Source: Motacilla alba alba
Taxonomy: Eukaryota; Chordata; Aves; Passeriformes; Motacillidae
NCBI RefSeq assembly: GCF_015832195.1
Contig: NC_052026.1
Coordinates: 10,027,619-10,091,618, forward strand
Length of the DNA stretch: 64,000 bases
Reading direction: 5' to 3'
Part shown: positions 12,210 to 24,650 of the stretch, one piece after another
Layout: each line of letters opens with the position of its first letter
Position numbering within the stretch: position 1 is the stretch's first letter
Translations under genes and position numbers: made by a program
The notes under the pieces: generated by a model
The model's input: the letters and a program-made list of their open reading frames with translations, nothing else
What the model was told of the DNA's origin: nothing
The model's database searches: none

Positions 12210-14041
12210 GGAAAATGAACTAGTATTTCAGAAGGTTTTGAGACTCCTTAGCAAACATACAAAAAATAAAACTTAAAATCCCCCCAGTAGTCTTAGATTG
12301 AGTTCAGCTACTTTGACAAACAGTAAGGAGTTACTCTTTTAATAGGCACAGAAAATGTCACTGGAGCAAGTGGCAACCAGCTCTCAGCTGCAGAAATGTA
12401 ACCCCACTGCTGTCTTGAGATGCCATATTGCTTTCAAATTATGGCTCACTGAAAAGTATTCACTAATAAATTAAAAAAAAAAAAATCTGCTTGAAGCTGA
12501 ATGAAGACACCAAAAGGGAAATATAAGGAACAGTATTAGGTTTTATTTGAATTTTCTCTGCTTTTTCAGCATTTTGTTCCCTAGTGTGATGATCACTACA
12601 ATCCCCAGCCCCAGGCGTCCAAACATTTCACATACATTTAACATTAAGCGCTTGAATAGAGGTATAGAAGACTATAGAAGCACTTATAAGCTTTAAAACT
12701 AAGAGACCTGGGTATAAGTGACAGCCTGGGGGGGTGGGAAGGAGGAAGGACTCCAGGCCTTGAGCTGCTACTTGAGTTGTCACAATGATGGTGGTGATGT
12801 GCACCAAAAGGTTATTCCCAACCACAGCAATGACTCCCAGCATGCCAAAACCGTGTCCCAGATGAAACTCCTGGGAGAATGCAGCTGACCAGATTTAAGG
12901 TGCTGACCTCCACAGGGCAGGGGCCAATGAGAGCACAAGGGACAAGACTGGGGATGAAAACCTTCTTCATTGCCACATGACAGCTCCATTTCAAGCTCTG
13001 TGTTTAAGACATCAACATTTCTGTCATAACAAAAAACTCTAGTTAAAGGAGGGGAGAGGGAATAAAGTCCAAGGTTCTTAATGGTTACTCCATTATAGTT
13101 AGGTTCCAGAATTACTAAAATCCTTCACTGGACTTCTTCCCAAATCATCTGAGACAGCTCTTCAGGTTCATAAAGTCATCATTTTGTTAATACAGAGCTC
13201 ACAGAGGCGATTTTTAAGTCTCAAAATGTAATCAATACATAATGGTTACTTCATATGCTAGATTTACTTTTTTAATATTCCCATTTGATGATTAAAAGCC
13301 AAACAAAGATAACTTAAGACACATATCAAAAGTATTCCCTCCTCTGCTCTTGTTTTGTGGGTAAGCAGGAAAAAAAAGTAGAAGAGCATTGGAAGCAAGA
13401 TTTTTTCCCCCTACTCTTACTGGAAACATGGATAGCAATTTCTCACTTATTTAAGATAACACCTACTTGCGAATCTTTTTTCTCTAAAAAGAATAAAAAA
13501 TATTTTTGCTACAATTTGCTGATGTTTTCTAAACTAGTAGAAAAACAACAGTTTTTCTAACAAAAGCATTTGTCAGCCACATAGGCAGACAAGTATTGAA
13601 TCTTTCTGCAGTTCTCTTCACTGGCAAACCTCAGTAATATTAATTCATTTTGAGGAACAGTCTAATGACTTTTTTCCCCCCCTCTTGTCACCAGTTGGGC
13701 TCTGAGATTTCTTTTAATGAATGCAACATAATTCATGCATAGTCACTACTGAACCCAGCAAATTCATAATTAGTGACAATTTTGCACCTGCTGTTATGGG
13801 TAGATGCTATTCACTTTAATTTGATACCTTGATTATTCATTGGAAACTTCAAGAGACTCCAATTATCTTACACTTTTCCTGAAAAGAACATAAAAACCAG
13901 GAAAAAACGGTTTTGAGAACTTTCTAGTAATGAAGAATCCAACTCAGCATTAAATCCATACTGGCTAAATATGTACACACATTGCATTGATGAACATCAT
14001 CCAAGACAATGGTAATTTTTCATATGCTTACACATATACAT
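12210..14041. other. Unique non-coding DNA; one membrane-like open frame
   Basis: A minus-strand frame (stop near 12628, ATG at 12841-12843, and open further upstream to about 12900) encodes a strongly hydrophobic start with a MLGVIAVVG-type segment followed by HITTIIVTT. It has no family resemblance I can name, no flanking splice structure, and two other minus-strand frames are also open over 12780-12994. I regard it as a consequence of locally higher GC. Confidence 0.45.
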
Positions 14042-14061
14042 TATGGTTAAATTTAACCATA
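14042..14061. repeat. Perfect 20-bp palindrome
   Basis: TATGGTTAAA is followed immediately by its reverse complement TTTAACCATA with no spacer. The flanking bases (T and T) do not extend the symmetry. It is AT-rich, so chance occurrence in 64 kb is possible but uncommon. Confidence 0.85.
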
Positions 14062-14168
14062 TTTTTAAGTTAAGCTATTAGCTAAAGCTGGAATTATTAT
14101 GGATATTTTCATGCAATAATTGATCCTGCTGTTCTGTGAGTGCCTGCCTGCCTCTGATATCAATCCAA

Positions 14169-14690
14169 CTACACAGAACCTTCCCATCTATCACATGACA
14201 TTTCCTGCTCCAAATTCCAGTAGGTCTTTGTTGTTGAAAGAAGGAACATATTACATATACAAGAACTGAGCAGAGACATGCTGTTTGCATGTGTCTTCAT
14301 GACTGTATTCATCTCCCTGCTCCATATCCCACCACACCCAAAAGAACCAGACATATCTGACCATTCAAACATGGTTTTGTTCTCTAAACCCATCTCCCAA
14401 TAGACTTCCCATACTTCTTTTTTTTTCCCCCAGAAGTCTAAGAAGCCGTAGAACTCACAAAAAGAAGAGAGAGAATAAAACCAGCCTGTATGGACATCGC
14501 AAAATGGAAACAACTTCTCTGCTAGTCCTGCAAGTGTTTCATAAATCCACCAGTCTGGAGGATAACAACGTTTCTGCACTGGTACTTCTAAAAAAGAACA
14601 GACCATATTTGACACATGCGGATGGACCTGATTATCTTCTAGGAAGAGCTGAAAACATACCAGAGATTGTTCCCAAAAATGGGCTGGCAT
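14169..14690 (-). CDS. Longest open frame in the window, 173 codons, unidentified (probably non-coding)
   Basis: This frame is open from an ATG at 14688-14690 to a stop at 14169. The predicted product is unusually rich in Trp, Phe and Cys, with several WW/FW-type pairs, no repeats, no signal peptide and no motif I know. There is no Kozak-like purine context worth noting. A 66-codon frame is open on the opposite strand at 14504-14704, and another minus-strand frame overlaps at 14078-14290. I infer a chance frame, or the remnant of an old retrocopy or transposon, rather than a gene. Codon-based conservation would decide. Confidence 0.12.
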   Translation of the reverse strand: MPAHFWEQSLVCFQLFLEDNQVHPHVSNMVCSFLEVPVQKRCYPPDWWIYETLAGLAEKLFPFCDVHTGWFYSLSSFCEFYGFLDFWGKKKEVWEVYWEMGLENKTMFEWSDMSGSFGCGGIWSREMNTVMKTHANSMSLLSSCICNMFLLSTTKTYWNLEQEMSCDRWEGSV

Positions 14691-14704
14691 GTGAAGAACT
14701 CTAG

Positions 14705-15440
14705 ACTCAATCCTGGATCAGCCATGAAGCAGTTTATACTGTATAAAATGTGACTCTCAAGACATTTTCCATTGTGCCTCATCCTCCAGTATTCAAAAGC
14801 CTAAACACACACATGAGCCACTGCTAACTGGTGACCGCATCTACCATCAGTAATCAGGCCCTCTGCTGTTTTGGGTGCTTTTAACATCAGCACATTTGGT
14901 GTTTCCTGCGTAATCAAAGCTTTTTATCTTTTACTTTTGAAAGAAACGACACTGCATGGTATTACTAAAGAGAATAGTCCTTCTCTCTCCCACCTCACTT
15001 AAAAAAAAAAATAAAAAAGAAGTTGAAAACATTGCTGTCCTTGCTTGGTCGTGAAGCAAGGTTTTCCTGACTCAGCTTCCATCCTTAATAAGCAGTCTAA
15101 TGGCTCTCAAGATGACTGGCATTACAGTTATAGACTGAGTTCACTATTAGAATAGTCACGGAAAACATTATTATTTTAGAGTTAGAGATATAATGGGAAC
15201 TAGATAATAAGGAATTGCATATTCAAGAATTTCTTCCAATACTAAAGAAGCCGCTATAAGGAGATTCAGAAATATCAGCACACATGAGCACTGAATGAGC
15301 TTTTTCATAAATTTTCAGTTCTGGGATCTCCAAATTTGGAGGATTATATAGTTCTTAAATGGACACTGATGTCATTGTCAAGGAGGGACATTGCTCAGGA
15401 CCACTGCCTCCCAGTAAACTAGTACAACTTAACTTAGGCC
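14705..15440. other. Unique non-coding DNA
   Basis: Only an A-rich run at about 15000-15020 stands out. Confidence 0.6.
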
Positions 15441-15796
15441 ACAGAATTCACCTCACGTGAAATTCTCACCACAAGGCAATCCTTTCTGGGACAATGCAGT
15501 CATGCAAAGACGAGCTGAATTTGTCCCACACAGCTGCCTATGTCTGCAGGCAGCTAACAAAGCCCTCATTGCCTCTGAGACACACCCTGAGCTCATTTCA
15601 GAGCTATGGAGGATTTTCTGTGGAGGGTGTAAACATAAGAGGCCATTTCTGTGGGGTTCTTGCAGCCAGGCTGAAGTTGGGTTGGCCACGCAAGCCAGGG
15701 CCCCCCCTTAGTTGCTCATGGCATCTTGTCTCCATCACCCCTGATACAAACCTCACTTCCTGCCAGCTGTTAAGGACAGCACAGGATTTATCCTAG
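15441..15796. other. GC-richer block open in three frames; not assigned
   Basis: This block of about 350 bases is visibly less AT-rich than its surroundings. It has 84- and 100-codon plus-strand frames and a 78-codon minus-strand frame. The plus frame at 15457-15711 reads plausibly (WDNAVMQRRAEF, HPELISELWRIFCGG) but matches nothing I recognise, and simultaneous openness in three frames points to composition. It could be a decayed exon or a retrocopy. Confidence 0.2.
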
Positions 15797-17552
15797 AACA
15801 AATATCCAAGAGCTAAAGCTAGGTTCAGATTAGCTATCCCCACAACTGTACTAAAATCTGTGAAGATAATTTTTTCTATAAGACAGTGGTTTCCTCAAGA
15901 AGGAAATTGACAGGTTCTACAGTCACACTTTTCAGCCAGTCATGATATCCATTATAACTGTGCCCTTTTTTTTTTTTTTCCCCCCTGTCCAGGACAGTAT
16001 TTAGGACCTTAAAATAACATAGTTAAACTTGATGAAACAAGGAACTGTGTGTATGAACATCAATCTAAAGTAGCAGTTTGTGCTTGAATGTTGGCTCAGA
16101 ATTATAAATTTAAGTGGCGCACAGGAAATAATCTGCATTCTTTTTGTTTCAGTGAGTGACTACAGTGAACACAGACTCAATGAATACAAAATTAAACACT
16201 GGAATTCATGAAACTTACTCTTCAAGCTAATAATAAATCTATTTAAGAGTGCTTTCTGCTGACTCAAGGATTGACAATATGTATTAAAACTCAGTTTTAC
16301 ATACACCAAAAAAGCCATGAATGTCACATTTTAAATTCTGTCATGATGGTAGAATTTAGGCTCACTTTATTTCTGGTACGGAACTATAAAGATAAAAAAG
16401 GTTTAAGAAATTCTCAGGACATAGGGAAATCACCATCTTTGTTGCTGTAAAATAGCCATGGATATATCTCTGGGAGAAATATCTCCATCCATTTTCAACC
16501 ACGTAAACATGTTCAAACCTATGGGAGAAAGACAAGCTGCTTCTCCCACTTCATCTGTTGTATAAAAAGAGGCTGCTTTGTCTTTAGAGCTCTGCTGATG
16601 CTGCTTTTAGCAAGCCAGTGCTCCATTGTTATTACTGTCTTTTCATTTGCCTCTAGGGACTGAAAGAATGGTGCAGATGGTAAACAAACATGCTTTATGG
16701 TCTTGGAGCTTAGACTGAGAAATTCAGATTTGCTTTTCATTTCTGGAAGGCAGCTAAGCACAGAAATTACTCAAAATTATTATCAAGCTGCTCCTAAGTC
16801 CTGTGCAACTCCTCTGTGATTGTACTACCTAGCAGAGAGGCCTCCCCTCAGTTTCCTGAAGTGACTGACAAGTATAAATAATTCTTTATGTACCAGAGTG
16901 TTTCATTCTACTTACGTGGTATTGATATAAGCTGCTGTTCTAATAAATTTAATTTTTAAAACCTGAAGCCTTATATCATATACATATGATATTATGTGAA
17001 TAAGTTGCATGGTCCCGAATTTGCATATATCAGTCAACTTTACAACTTGAATAAAGACTAAGTAGACATTTCCTGCCATCCTGTAGCTACCTGTTCTCAG
17101 TTCTATCTGAAGACTTGATCACCCTCAACGGCAAACAGTTTTAATTCCACCAACAGTTATATCCTTGTCTGACCAACAGAGATGCAAGCATCAGTGTGTG
17201 TACAGACACATCATTTGAGAGCACGCTCTCCTAAGGATCCTGCAAGACAGAAAACAAAGCATGAAAATGTGGTGGCAGTGAAAGCAGCAAACTAAAACAC
17301 CTACAATCCTTCCATTTTACAGCTAGATTTACTCAGCCAGCATATAACCCACCACATTTGCAAATATGCAGCTCCAAAGGGAGTCCCAGCATAACTCCAA
17401 GACAGACAGGTGGAACACAAGTGCCAGACATGGTGCAACAGCAGCTCCTCCAGCCAGGTATCCCACACTTGCAGCTCACCCACAAACATCAGGATCTGGC
17501 AACTTCTACCTAGTCAGATATGCACATCCCACTGCCTTAATCTCTTCTCATT

Positions 17553-17553
<1 letters not shown>
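15797..17553. other. Unique non-coding DNA
   Basis: A T14-C7 run lies at 15966-15986. A short inverted repeat lies at 16973-16992 (ATATCATAT, 2-nt spacer, ATATGATAT). Nothing gene-like is seen. Confidence 0.6.
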
Positions 17554-17598
<45 letters not shown>

Positions 17599-17610
17599 TA
17601 CACACACACT
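17554..17610. repeat. (TA)n/(CA)n compound microsatellite
   Basis: About 15 uninterrupted AT units at 17556-17586 are followed by interrupted CA/TA units to about 17610. Open frames crossing it give Ile-Tyr repeats and are artefacts. Length polymorphism between individuals is expected. Confidence 0.95.
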
Positions 17611-17747
17611 ATGTGCAAAACTTATACTAAAGATGGAGCAAGACTATTTACAAGAGCATGTAGCAACAGGACAAAGGAGAATGGCTTTAAATTGAAAGAC
17701 AGTATGTTTATATTTGATATTAGGAAAAAATTATTTGCTTGCTCTGA

Positions 17748-17930
17748 GATTGGTAAGGCACTAGCACAGGCTGCCCAGGGAAGCTGTGGCTGCCCTCATC
17801 CCTGCTCAAAGGCCAGGCTGGATGGGACTGTGAGCAAGCTGCTGTACTGGAAGGTGTCCCTGTCATGGCAGGTGGCTGGAACAAGGTGATGTTCAAGGTC
17901 TCTTCCAAACCAACCCATTCTATGATACTA
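17748..17930 (+). mobile_element. CR1 LINE 3'-end fragment
   Basis: Sense-strand CR1 3' UTR words appear in the expected order: CAGGCTGCCCAGGGAAGCTGTGG, CCCTGCTCAAAGGCCAGGCTGGATGGG (each only partly matched), a GGTGTCCCTGTCATGGCAGG block, AAGGTCTCTTCCAA, and the terminal CCATTCTATGATAC (17916-17929). The terminal TTCTATGAT is the CR1 octamer tail. Few differences from the remembered consensus indicate a fairly young copy. It is 5'-truncated and non-coding. Confidence 0.92.
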
Positions 17931-18904
17931 TTATATACTGTTTTGTGTATATAAATCAACACACATCCACACACTACACTTATCACAGCCACATTCCTCT
18001 TCCCAATCTCTAGAACCAGTTCACCTCATGAGGGTGGAGGGTGGCTTTTTTACTCTGTGTTTTCTCTGAAACTGGAACTTTAAAGTTTCAGCCCTCAAAA
18101 CCTCCACTGTCTCTTTGGGAAGTGGGGAAGGAGAAGGTTGCCCTCAGAATTCCACAGTCACTTGCACACAGCTTCAGCACTGTCACCCAGTCCCACCACA
18201 CTAATGATGAGGCTGCACTGTGTGCCACTTCTGCTTCTGTACAACCAGCAGCTCAACCTTTCTCCACACAAAACTAGAAGGCTGAAATTCATGTCCAGTG
18301 GGATACCTGTGGTTGGCAAGACTGTGGAAACTGAAAGAAATTTGAGGAGAGCAGAGATCTGCAGAGTTTGGTTTAGGTATCATTAGAATCTCACTGAAAG
18401 TCCATGAACAAAAAGTAGATTAGCTGAAAGTATTATCAAGACTGTAGTACTGCTTTACATTTAGTCCAAAGTAAATAAGAATTCTTTGGGGCACATGAAG
18501 AATTTTATTCAAATATCACTTACCCACACACAGACATGCACTAAATAGAAAAACCAAAACAGACATTTTTCTTTTGTAACACAACACTAACAAAGTATTT
18601 CACAAGCGTAATTGCATCTTCCAAAAACCATCCCCTAGAGCCTTATAAAAAACCCACAGCCATATAAATTTATTTGTCGCTCAGGAAACAGTTTGCTCAG
18701 TGTCTGGTTTTCTCTCCACCCACTCCTTGAAGTTACTTTCTTTAAAGGCAATTTGTGCATATACAATAATGTCTTGCTCACCATTACTTCCTAGGCAAAT
18801 CTAATCAGATATTCATTTTCACCAGGGAAATTTTTGAACACGTACCTCTTTTATATTCTTTAACAATTATGTAAGACAGCACAGGAAGTAGCCATCTGAA
18901 GTGA
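17931..18904. other. Unique non-coding DNA
   Basis: Several 60-90 codon frames overlap around 18041-18386 in a slightly GC-richer patch. None is recognisable. Confidence 0.55.
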
Positions 18905-19175
18905 GTTTCTGTATAATTTATGGCACTGATGTCCATGAAGACTCTGAGCCATTGACCACCAACCAGTGGATGCCAACATCCGACCACTTTCTTAACCATG
19001 ATCTTATCTACTCATCAAATCCATCTTGCTCCAATTTAGAAACAAGAATATTGTGGGGGACTGTGTCAAAGGCTTTATAGAAGGCCAGCTAAATGGCATC
19101 TTCCCTTGCCCACTGGTATGGTCACTCCATCACAGAAGGCCACTGGGTTGGTTACTCCCACAGAAGTATTAGCAG
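18905..19175 (-). mobile_element. CR1 LINE reverse-transcriptase fragment
   Basis: The minus strand translates to degraded CR1 reverse transcriptase in the right order. TNPVAFCDGVT (consensus TNLVAFYDGVT) lies near 19115-19150. AFDTVPHNI at 19047-19073 (consensus KAFDTVPH, containing the first catalytic Asp region) follows. WLVVNGSESSW lies near 18940-18975. In-frame stops are present between and within these blocks, so the copy is dead. The ends are approximate because similarity tails off on both sides. Confidence 0.78.
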
Positions 19176-20137
19176 CTATGATTTTAGGTACAGTTCACCT
19201 CTAATTCTAATCTCATGTGCTAAGGACAGAAAATGTAACTTGCAAAAGGTGACAAATGACAAAACATTTCATGATTGATCATGAGACACACCACACTGCA
19301 GCATGGGATCATAAGACCAGCACAAGAAAATCTGTAATAACAATATAAGGGCACTGTTCAGGGGTTCAGTGAGTAGAGGGAATAATTAATGAAAAAGGTG
19401 GGGAAAACATATCACAGAAAAAAGGCCACAATTAGGGGTACCTTTTGGAGTGAAGAATAAAGGCTCAGGAAGGGGTATGTTTAAAGCACATTTAAAAGTG
19501 TTTGAAACTTTTTTTTATCCTGCTCAAGTCCCAGTTTTTAATGAGACACTACACATTAAAAGGGGGCAGAAAAAAATTTGAATGAACAATCAGAGGAGTG
19601 CTTGAAAATTGGCAACATCTGAGGGGGTTTAGGGAAAAGCATTTAACAAAAATCTTGGTTACAAAGGTTGAAAATAGTTTTCACATTTAATATCACTGTT
19701 GAAAAGCTATAATTTCAGCTGGATCTTTCATACAAAACCACGAAAAAGAAAAAGGTAATACTGATCTAACAGCTAAAATACATACATCTCTCTAGAAATA
19801 CAAAGACAATATTTGCTTTAGCTCATTTAATGTGATAAGAATATACCATAATGACTTGTAGCAATTATAGAAGAGATACTGCAATTTCAAATTACAGAGA
19901 AATAATATGTACTTATTTATCAATTCAGCTTCAAATGTTGTCCCATTTATTTGCTCCATGAAAAACGTTGTTGAGATATTGTATGTGCATATATTTTTCG
20001 ACAGGTATTTCATTTGAAATGTGCCTTGCCTTCATTAGAATACAGCAGAGGCATGAAGTGCATCATCTACAATTCTTATAAGGCAAAGGGCACCTCAGAA
20101 GGAGATATTTCAATAGCAAATTGAGCTGGAAGAAAAT
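19176..20137. other. Unique AT-rich non-coding DNA
   Basis: No gene or recognisable repeat is seen. Confidence 0.6.
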
Positions 20138-20590
20138 GTGTCAGTTCAATTCAACAAATTGAAGAGATTTCATTTTAACCTACTTATCTCAATGCTCCAT
20201 GAGAAAGATTTAAGAACAGATACAACAACAAACCCACCCATAAAAAAATTAGATTCTCAGATGCTAAGCATTCAAACTCAGCTCTCATGGTATTATTTAT
20301 CAGCAATTTTAAAAGATCTGAGCTCTTTGAAATTGTTCCCTACTTTAAATCATAACATCTTAAAGAAAACTTATCCTCAGACCTCAAGATCTTGGAGATA
20401 CTTGATATCAGAGTTGAAAGCTTTGCAAGTAAAGCCAGCAGTAATATCTAGTCATGATATGCAGCATTTTTCATGGTATCACTTCCAAACTCTCTTTAGG
20501 CAGTGCATTGAGAAACCTATTCACTATACAGGCTACTTCAAAATTCTGTATTTGAGTCATACTCAAATCAGATATCATTCCCATTTCTAG
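20138..20590 (+). CDS. 150-codon open frame, unidentified (probably chance)
   Basis: An ATG-initiated frame stays open for 150 codons in AT-rich DNA, where stop codons should be frequent. The product is rich in Leu, His, Tyr, Lys and Ser with no signal peptide, membrane segment or motif I recognise. Assuming about 36% GC, I estimate well under one frame of this length per 64 kb by chance, so it deserves a check. Nothing else about it looks genic: there is no higher local GC, no splice-like borders and no flanking gene structure. Confidence 0.12.
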   Translation: MSVQFNKLKRFHFNLLISMLHEKDLRTDTTTNPPIKKLDSQMLSIQTQLSWYYLSAILKDLSSLKLFPTLNHNILKKTYPQTSRSWRYLISELKALQVKPAVISSHDMQHFSWYHFQTLFRQCIEKPIHYTGYFKILYLSHTQIRYHSHF

Positions 20591-23500
20591 AACTGTAGAA
20601 CAAAGCTCAACCCTACCTAATCTGACAAATGCATTCAAAGCCTCTACCCAATATGTTCATTGACTATAAACAGCACACTGCTCCTCTCGGGCTGGCCAGC
20701 ACACACAGACCTGTGTTGGGAAGCAATGGATTTTCTTGCTTGGCAGAATGTACAATACTGGGAGAGAAAATACTGCCAACACTGCCTGAAGAGAGTTTGG
20801 AAGGGACAAAAACCAGGAAAGACTTAGAAATATACAAGTTTCTCAATTAAAGACCTTAAATTTTTGCCTTGTTTTTAGTAAATAAGCACAAATTACAGAA
20901 GTTATGGAAACAAAATTTTACAATGTGTGACATAAGGTGGGAAAAGATGCTTAGAAGCTCCTTGGGAAAAGCATATTAAACAGGGATTAGAAGATAAGAG
21001 ATTTTAAGATGAGAGAGCCTGGAACAAAAATACAGAACATCACAACTGTAATACTAACTCCGCCAGTTGCCTTTGTAGAGTCATTTAACTCCCACTTGGA
21101 GACGTATCTCTACTTTCTGTGGGTTCTCTTCCTGACTCCCAATAGTTTTAAACACTGCCTGAATTTGTGTGAAGCCCACACAATGCAATCAGTATGTTGC
21201 TATACTGTCCCAGAGTTCACAGCAATGTTATTTTGTGCATCTCTTGACTGTTAAATTGTGAAGAAAAAAAAGAAGTCCCAGTAAATTGAGATTTTAAACA
21301 CCTGTTTAACACCACTAGTTACACATTGTAAAAAACATCCCACAAGGATCATCTCTATTAAAATTCTAGTCACAGCTCACATTAAACCAGCTTATTCTTT
21401 TCTATTAAATGAATAAATTACTTGAACTCAGGAACTGTTTGTAAATTTAAATACTATTCCTTTGCAGAAGCTTTTTTATTGTTACTACAAATGTTGGTCT
21501 TGACAAAGACTAAATTGCAGTGTTTGGTAGTTTTTCCTCTTTCCATTGGGAACAGCAGAGCACTAAGGGAAAGGGAGAGACAGCTGTTAGAGAAGTCTGA
21601 TATTGTATCACTCCAGAACTTATTTTTGTCTTTATTCTCCTACTTTTGTCTTTTATACTATTAATTATGGGGCGTATGATCATGATAATGTGCTATGGCA
21701 TTTCATTCCAAGAGACCAACCACAGAGCCTGCTGAAGACACCTGTACAGTCTGAGGGTTGCTCATAAAAACCAGACTTCACTCACCAGTGCTGCCAGGTA
21801 ATTGAAAATAGGTACAGATTCAACAAAAAAACACCATTCATTCTCATCACAGAAAAAATAGTCAATTTATCAAGTGTCATGAATTATGGAGTAGATTTAG
21901 TTCCTTCTACAACTTAAACAATAACTTTAATACCAGCTCTGCACAGATTTGTAATGGTCTTTCAAGACCAGTGGAGAGCCATGACACAAACATCCATTTA
22001 TGCAAAGTCTGGTAGATAAACTTTCAGCTCTCTAAGCTGAACAGGTTAATACAGTGCATCACCTGTTATGTACATCATCTCAATTCGTTCAAAAATCAAA
22101 AACTGAAGGACAGATGCAAAAAGTTCCTGCATAATTCACAAGTCAGGAAGCATAACTATACATCACCCATCCCCCATGAAGAACATATTTAAACACAACA
22201 TTTCTGTAACATATTGTTAGAAGTATGAAGAACTCAGCTACCTTTTATAAGCTATATCTTATTTATGAAAATGTGGATTTGTATCTTATTATCTGAAACA
22301 AAACTGTAGCTCAAAAAGATGACAGAAAAGAGAGCAAGTCTAGGAATAAAGGAGTCACCTGCCAAAGGTGCTACTGTGGCCCATCAACACAAAATCAATT
22401 AGTAAATTATCTTCACTAAAACAACCTTGACAACTTCAGCTTACTAAAAATTAAATATAACATACCAAGAGAGTTAGAGGGAAAAATTCTGACTTTGATG
22501 AGAATCTTTTATTTTCCACAGGATTTTCTGAAGAGAATATTCGAGTAGTCAGCAGCACTTTATCACATAACATAGCATTTAACAATAATGCCAGATAACA
22601 GAGAACAGTATAAGAATGCAGTAGCACACAAAACTTAAAACAATTCTTTTCTCTTAACAGCTCTTATAGATTTTCACACCTATGCTTCCTCAGATACACA
22701 AAAAGGAGTACAAAGTGAAAAATGGAACACGTAAGGACATACTGATAATGTTTTGCATTTAGTTTAGGGAGAGAGTATGCTTGCTTTTTTTAAGATTCAA
22801 CAATGGAATAAAGATAAAGTTTAAATACAGCTTCTTTGTTCAAAAACACAACTGCTATTGCAGTAACACAATGCAAATGTGCTGGCTAGCAGCAGGAGAC
22901 AGGGTTTCCCCAAACCTGCAGTTTTCCAATATCTCATTCAAATGTATGTTCTTAGTTCCACACACAGAGTTCTTTTGAAAATTGTATTCAAAGTTCCTTG
23001 TGAAATACAGCCTTATTATGAAATCCTTCTTGTTCACAAGACATAGAACATCATGCCCACTGAAACATTCAGAATTATAGCCCACAATTCCATTCTGTTT
23101 GTAGTACAGGCTTTCTGGCACATTCAATTTTTGTTTTAATTATTTTATTCTGAGGAACAGAATTCTCAGATTTATTACTAAGGTGGACTCCAAAGGCAAT
23201 GCTATTATAGGGTCTAACAGGTGAATAAACCAATAAATTTCTTCAATCCATAAAGCAACCAATAGCTCCTGGAAAAATAGATCTGAAAGGCTGAAGCAGA
23301 TTTCAGAGCCTCATTCCAAAAAGTAAAGAGTAACAATGCAGAAAGAAAAATAACTACTTATAAATGTCTGCTCTGGTTCTAGAGCATACCACTAACTGGA
23401 ATAGGTAAGATTATGTTCTAGTCTTGAACAAATCAAAGACTTTTTGTACTTTTTTACTCAAACTTTTTTTCAAACATTAAACATTGAAATTTTTTTTGTT

Positions 23501-24618
23501 TTCCCCCAGTGACATAGGGGTACAGCCTTAAATGGCAGACCAAAGGGGTTTAATTGATCTAAATTATAAACCACAGCAATTATTTCTTGCTCAAATAATA
23601 GAATATATTGAGTTGGAGAAGAGAGGAGGAATAATAAACAAAAATATTTATGAATTTTTATACATCCATGTACAATTTAGTATAAATAAGCAAAAGTACC
23701 ATCAGAAAAAAGCAGCATAAAATCAATGTTTCATATGCTATGACAGCTCAACAATTCATACATCACTAACTCAAAATATACTCTCAGAATCCCAGAAGAG
23801 GTAGATATAAAATAATTCTACATATGAGTAAAATGGAGCTACTTCTGGATTGAAATACAGCAGCAATTCAGCAGCACACATCAGTTTTTATGACAGGACA
23901 TTAAAGATTACTGTTATTCATTTCAAATTGCTGTAGATAATTACAGAACTTAATTGCAGAGCTGGAAATACTCCAGACATGAAAGGTGCTAATACCTTCC
24001 ATCTTACAAAAAATGCTGTGCTCTCTAATGATTGTAAGTATTATCCACAAGGTTTTCATACTGTGCCTTCCAGCACTATGATAAGGCACAAATTTATAGC
24101 CCCTAGGAAGAAAAGAACAAGGCACCTTATGACAATATCATTACTGACTGTGAGGAGAATTTGCTGAAAAGTATTCCACCTAAGCAGATGTAACACCTAA
24201 ATGCTCATGTGGATAACAGCAGTCCAGAGTACAGGGCTGGGCTACAGTGTCTTTCTTCATAAGATAAGAAAATATATATTTTACCTGACCACAAAAAATG
24301 CCATCAACATCATGGAATTATAATAAAGCTTCCCTTGTTTGCTTGTGTTTGGGTTTTGTTAACTGAATTAATCTCACAGATTTCCAAATCACTCAACATA
24401 TTCAGAGAACATCACCAAAATACAATACTGAACAGTATCAAAAGAAATGATTATTCTAATTATGGGAGAATATTAATCAAAAAATAAGATTATTTCTCAG
24501 CTTTTCTCCTGCAGTCCTACCTGCATGATCCCAGCAAAGCTACTCAGCCTATGCTGGAAATAGTTCTCACACAACCTGTCATAAAGGAAAAACCATGCAT
24601 GTCTGCTTAGTCTTTTGG
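20591..24618. other. Unique AT-rich non-coding DNA
   Basis: Open frames are all below 91 codons and featureless. No interspersed repeat is recognised. Confidence 0.6.
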
Positions 24619-24650
24619 AAAAAAAAAAAAAAAAACCAAAAAAAAACAAA
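24619..24650. repeat. Poly(A)-rich tract
   Basis: A17 CC A9 C A3 on the plus strand. It is the first of several plus-strand A-tracts between 24.6 and 29.5 kb. Confidence 0.9.

Noticed and set aside
12628..12994. Multi-pass membrane protein pseudogene on the minus strand
   Set aside because: The hydrophobic stretch is suggestive, but three frames are open together, no family is recognised and no frameshift-linked homology could be shown.
17366..17889. 109- and 159-codon plus-strand frames
   Set aside because: They cross the TA/CA microsatellite (Ile-Tyr repeats), and the longer one runs on into the CR1 3' UTR, so they are not genes.
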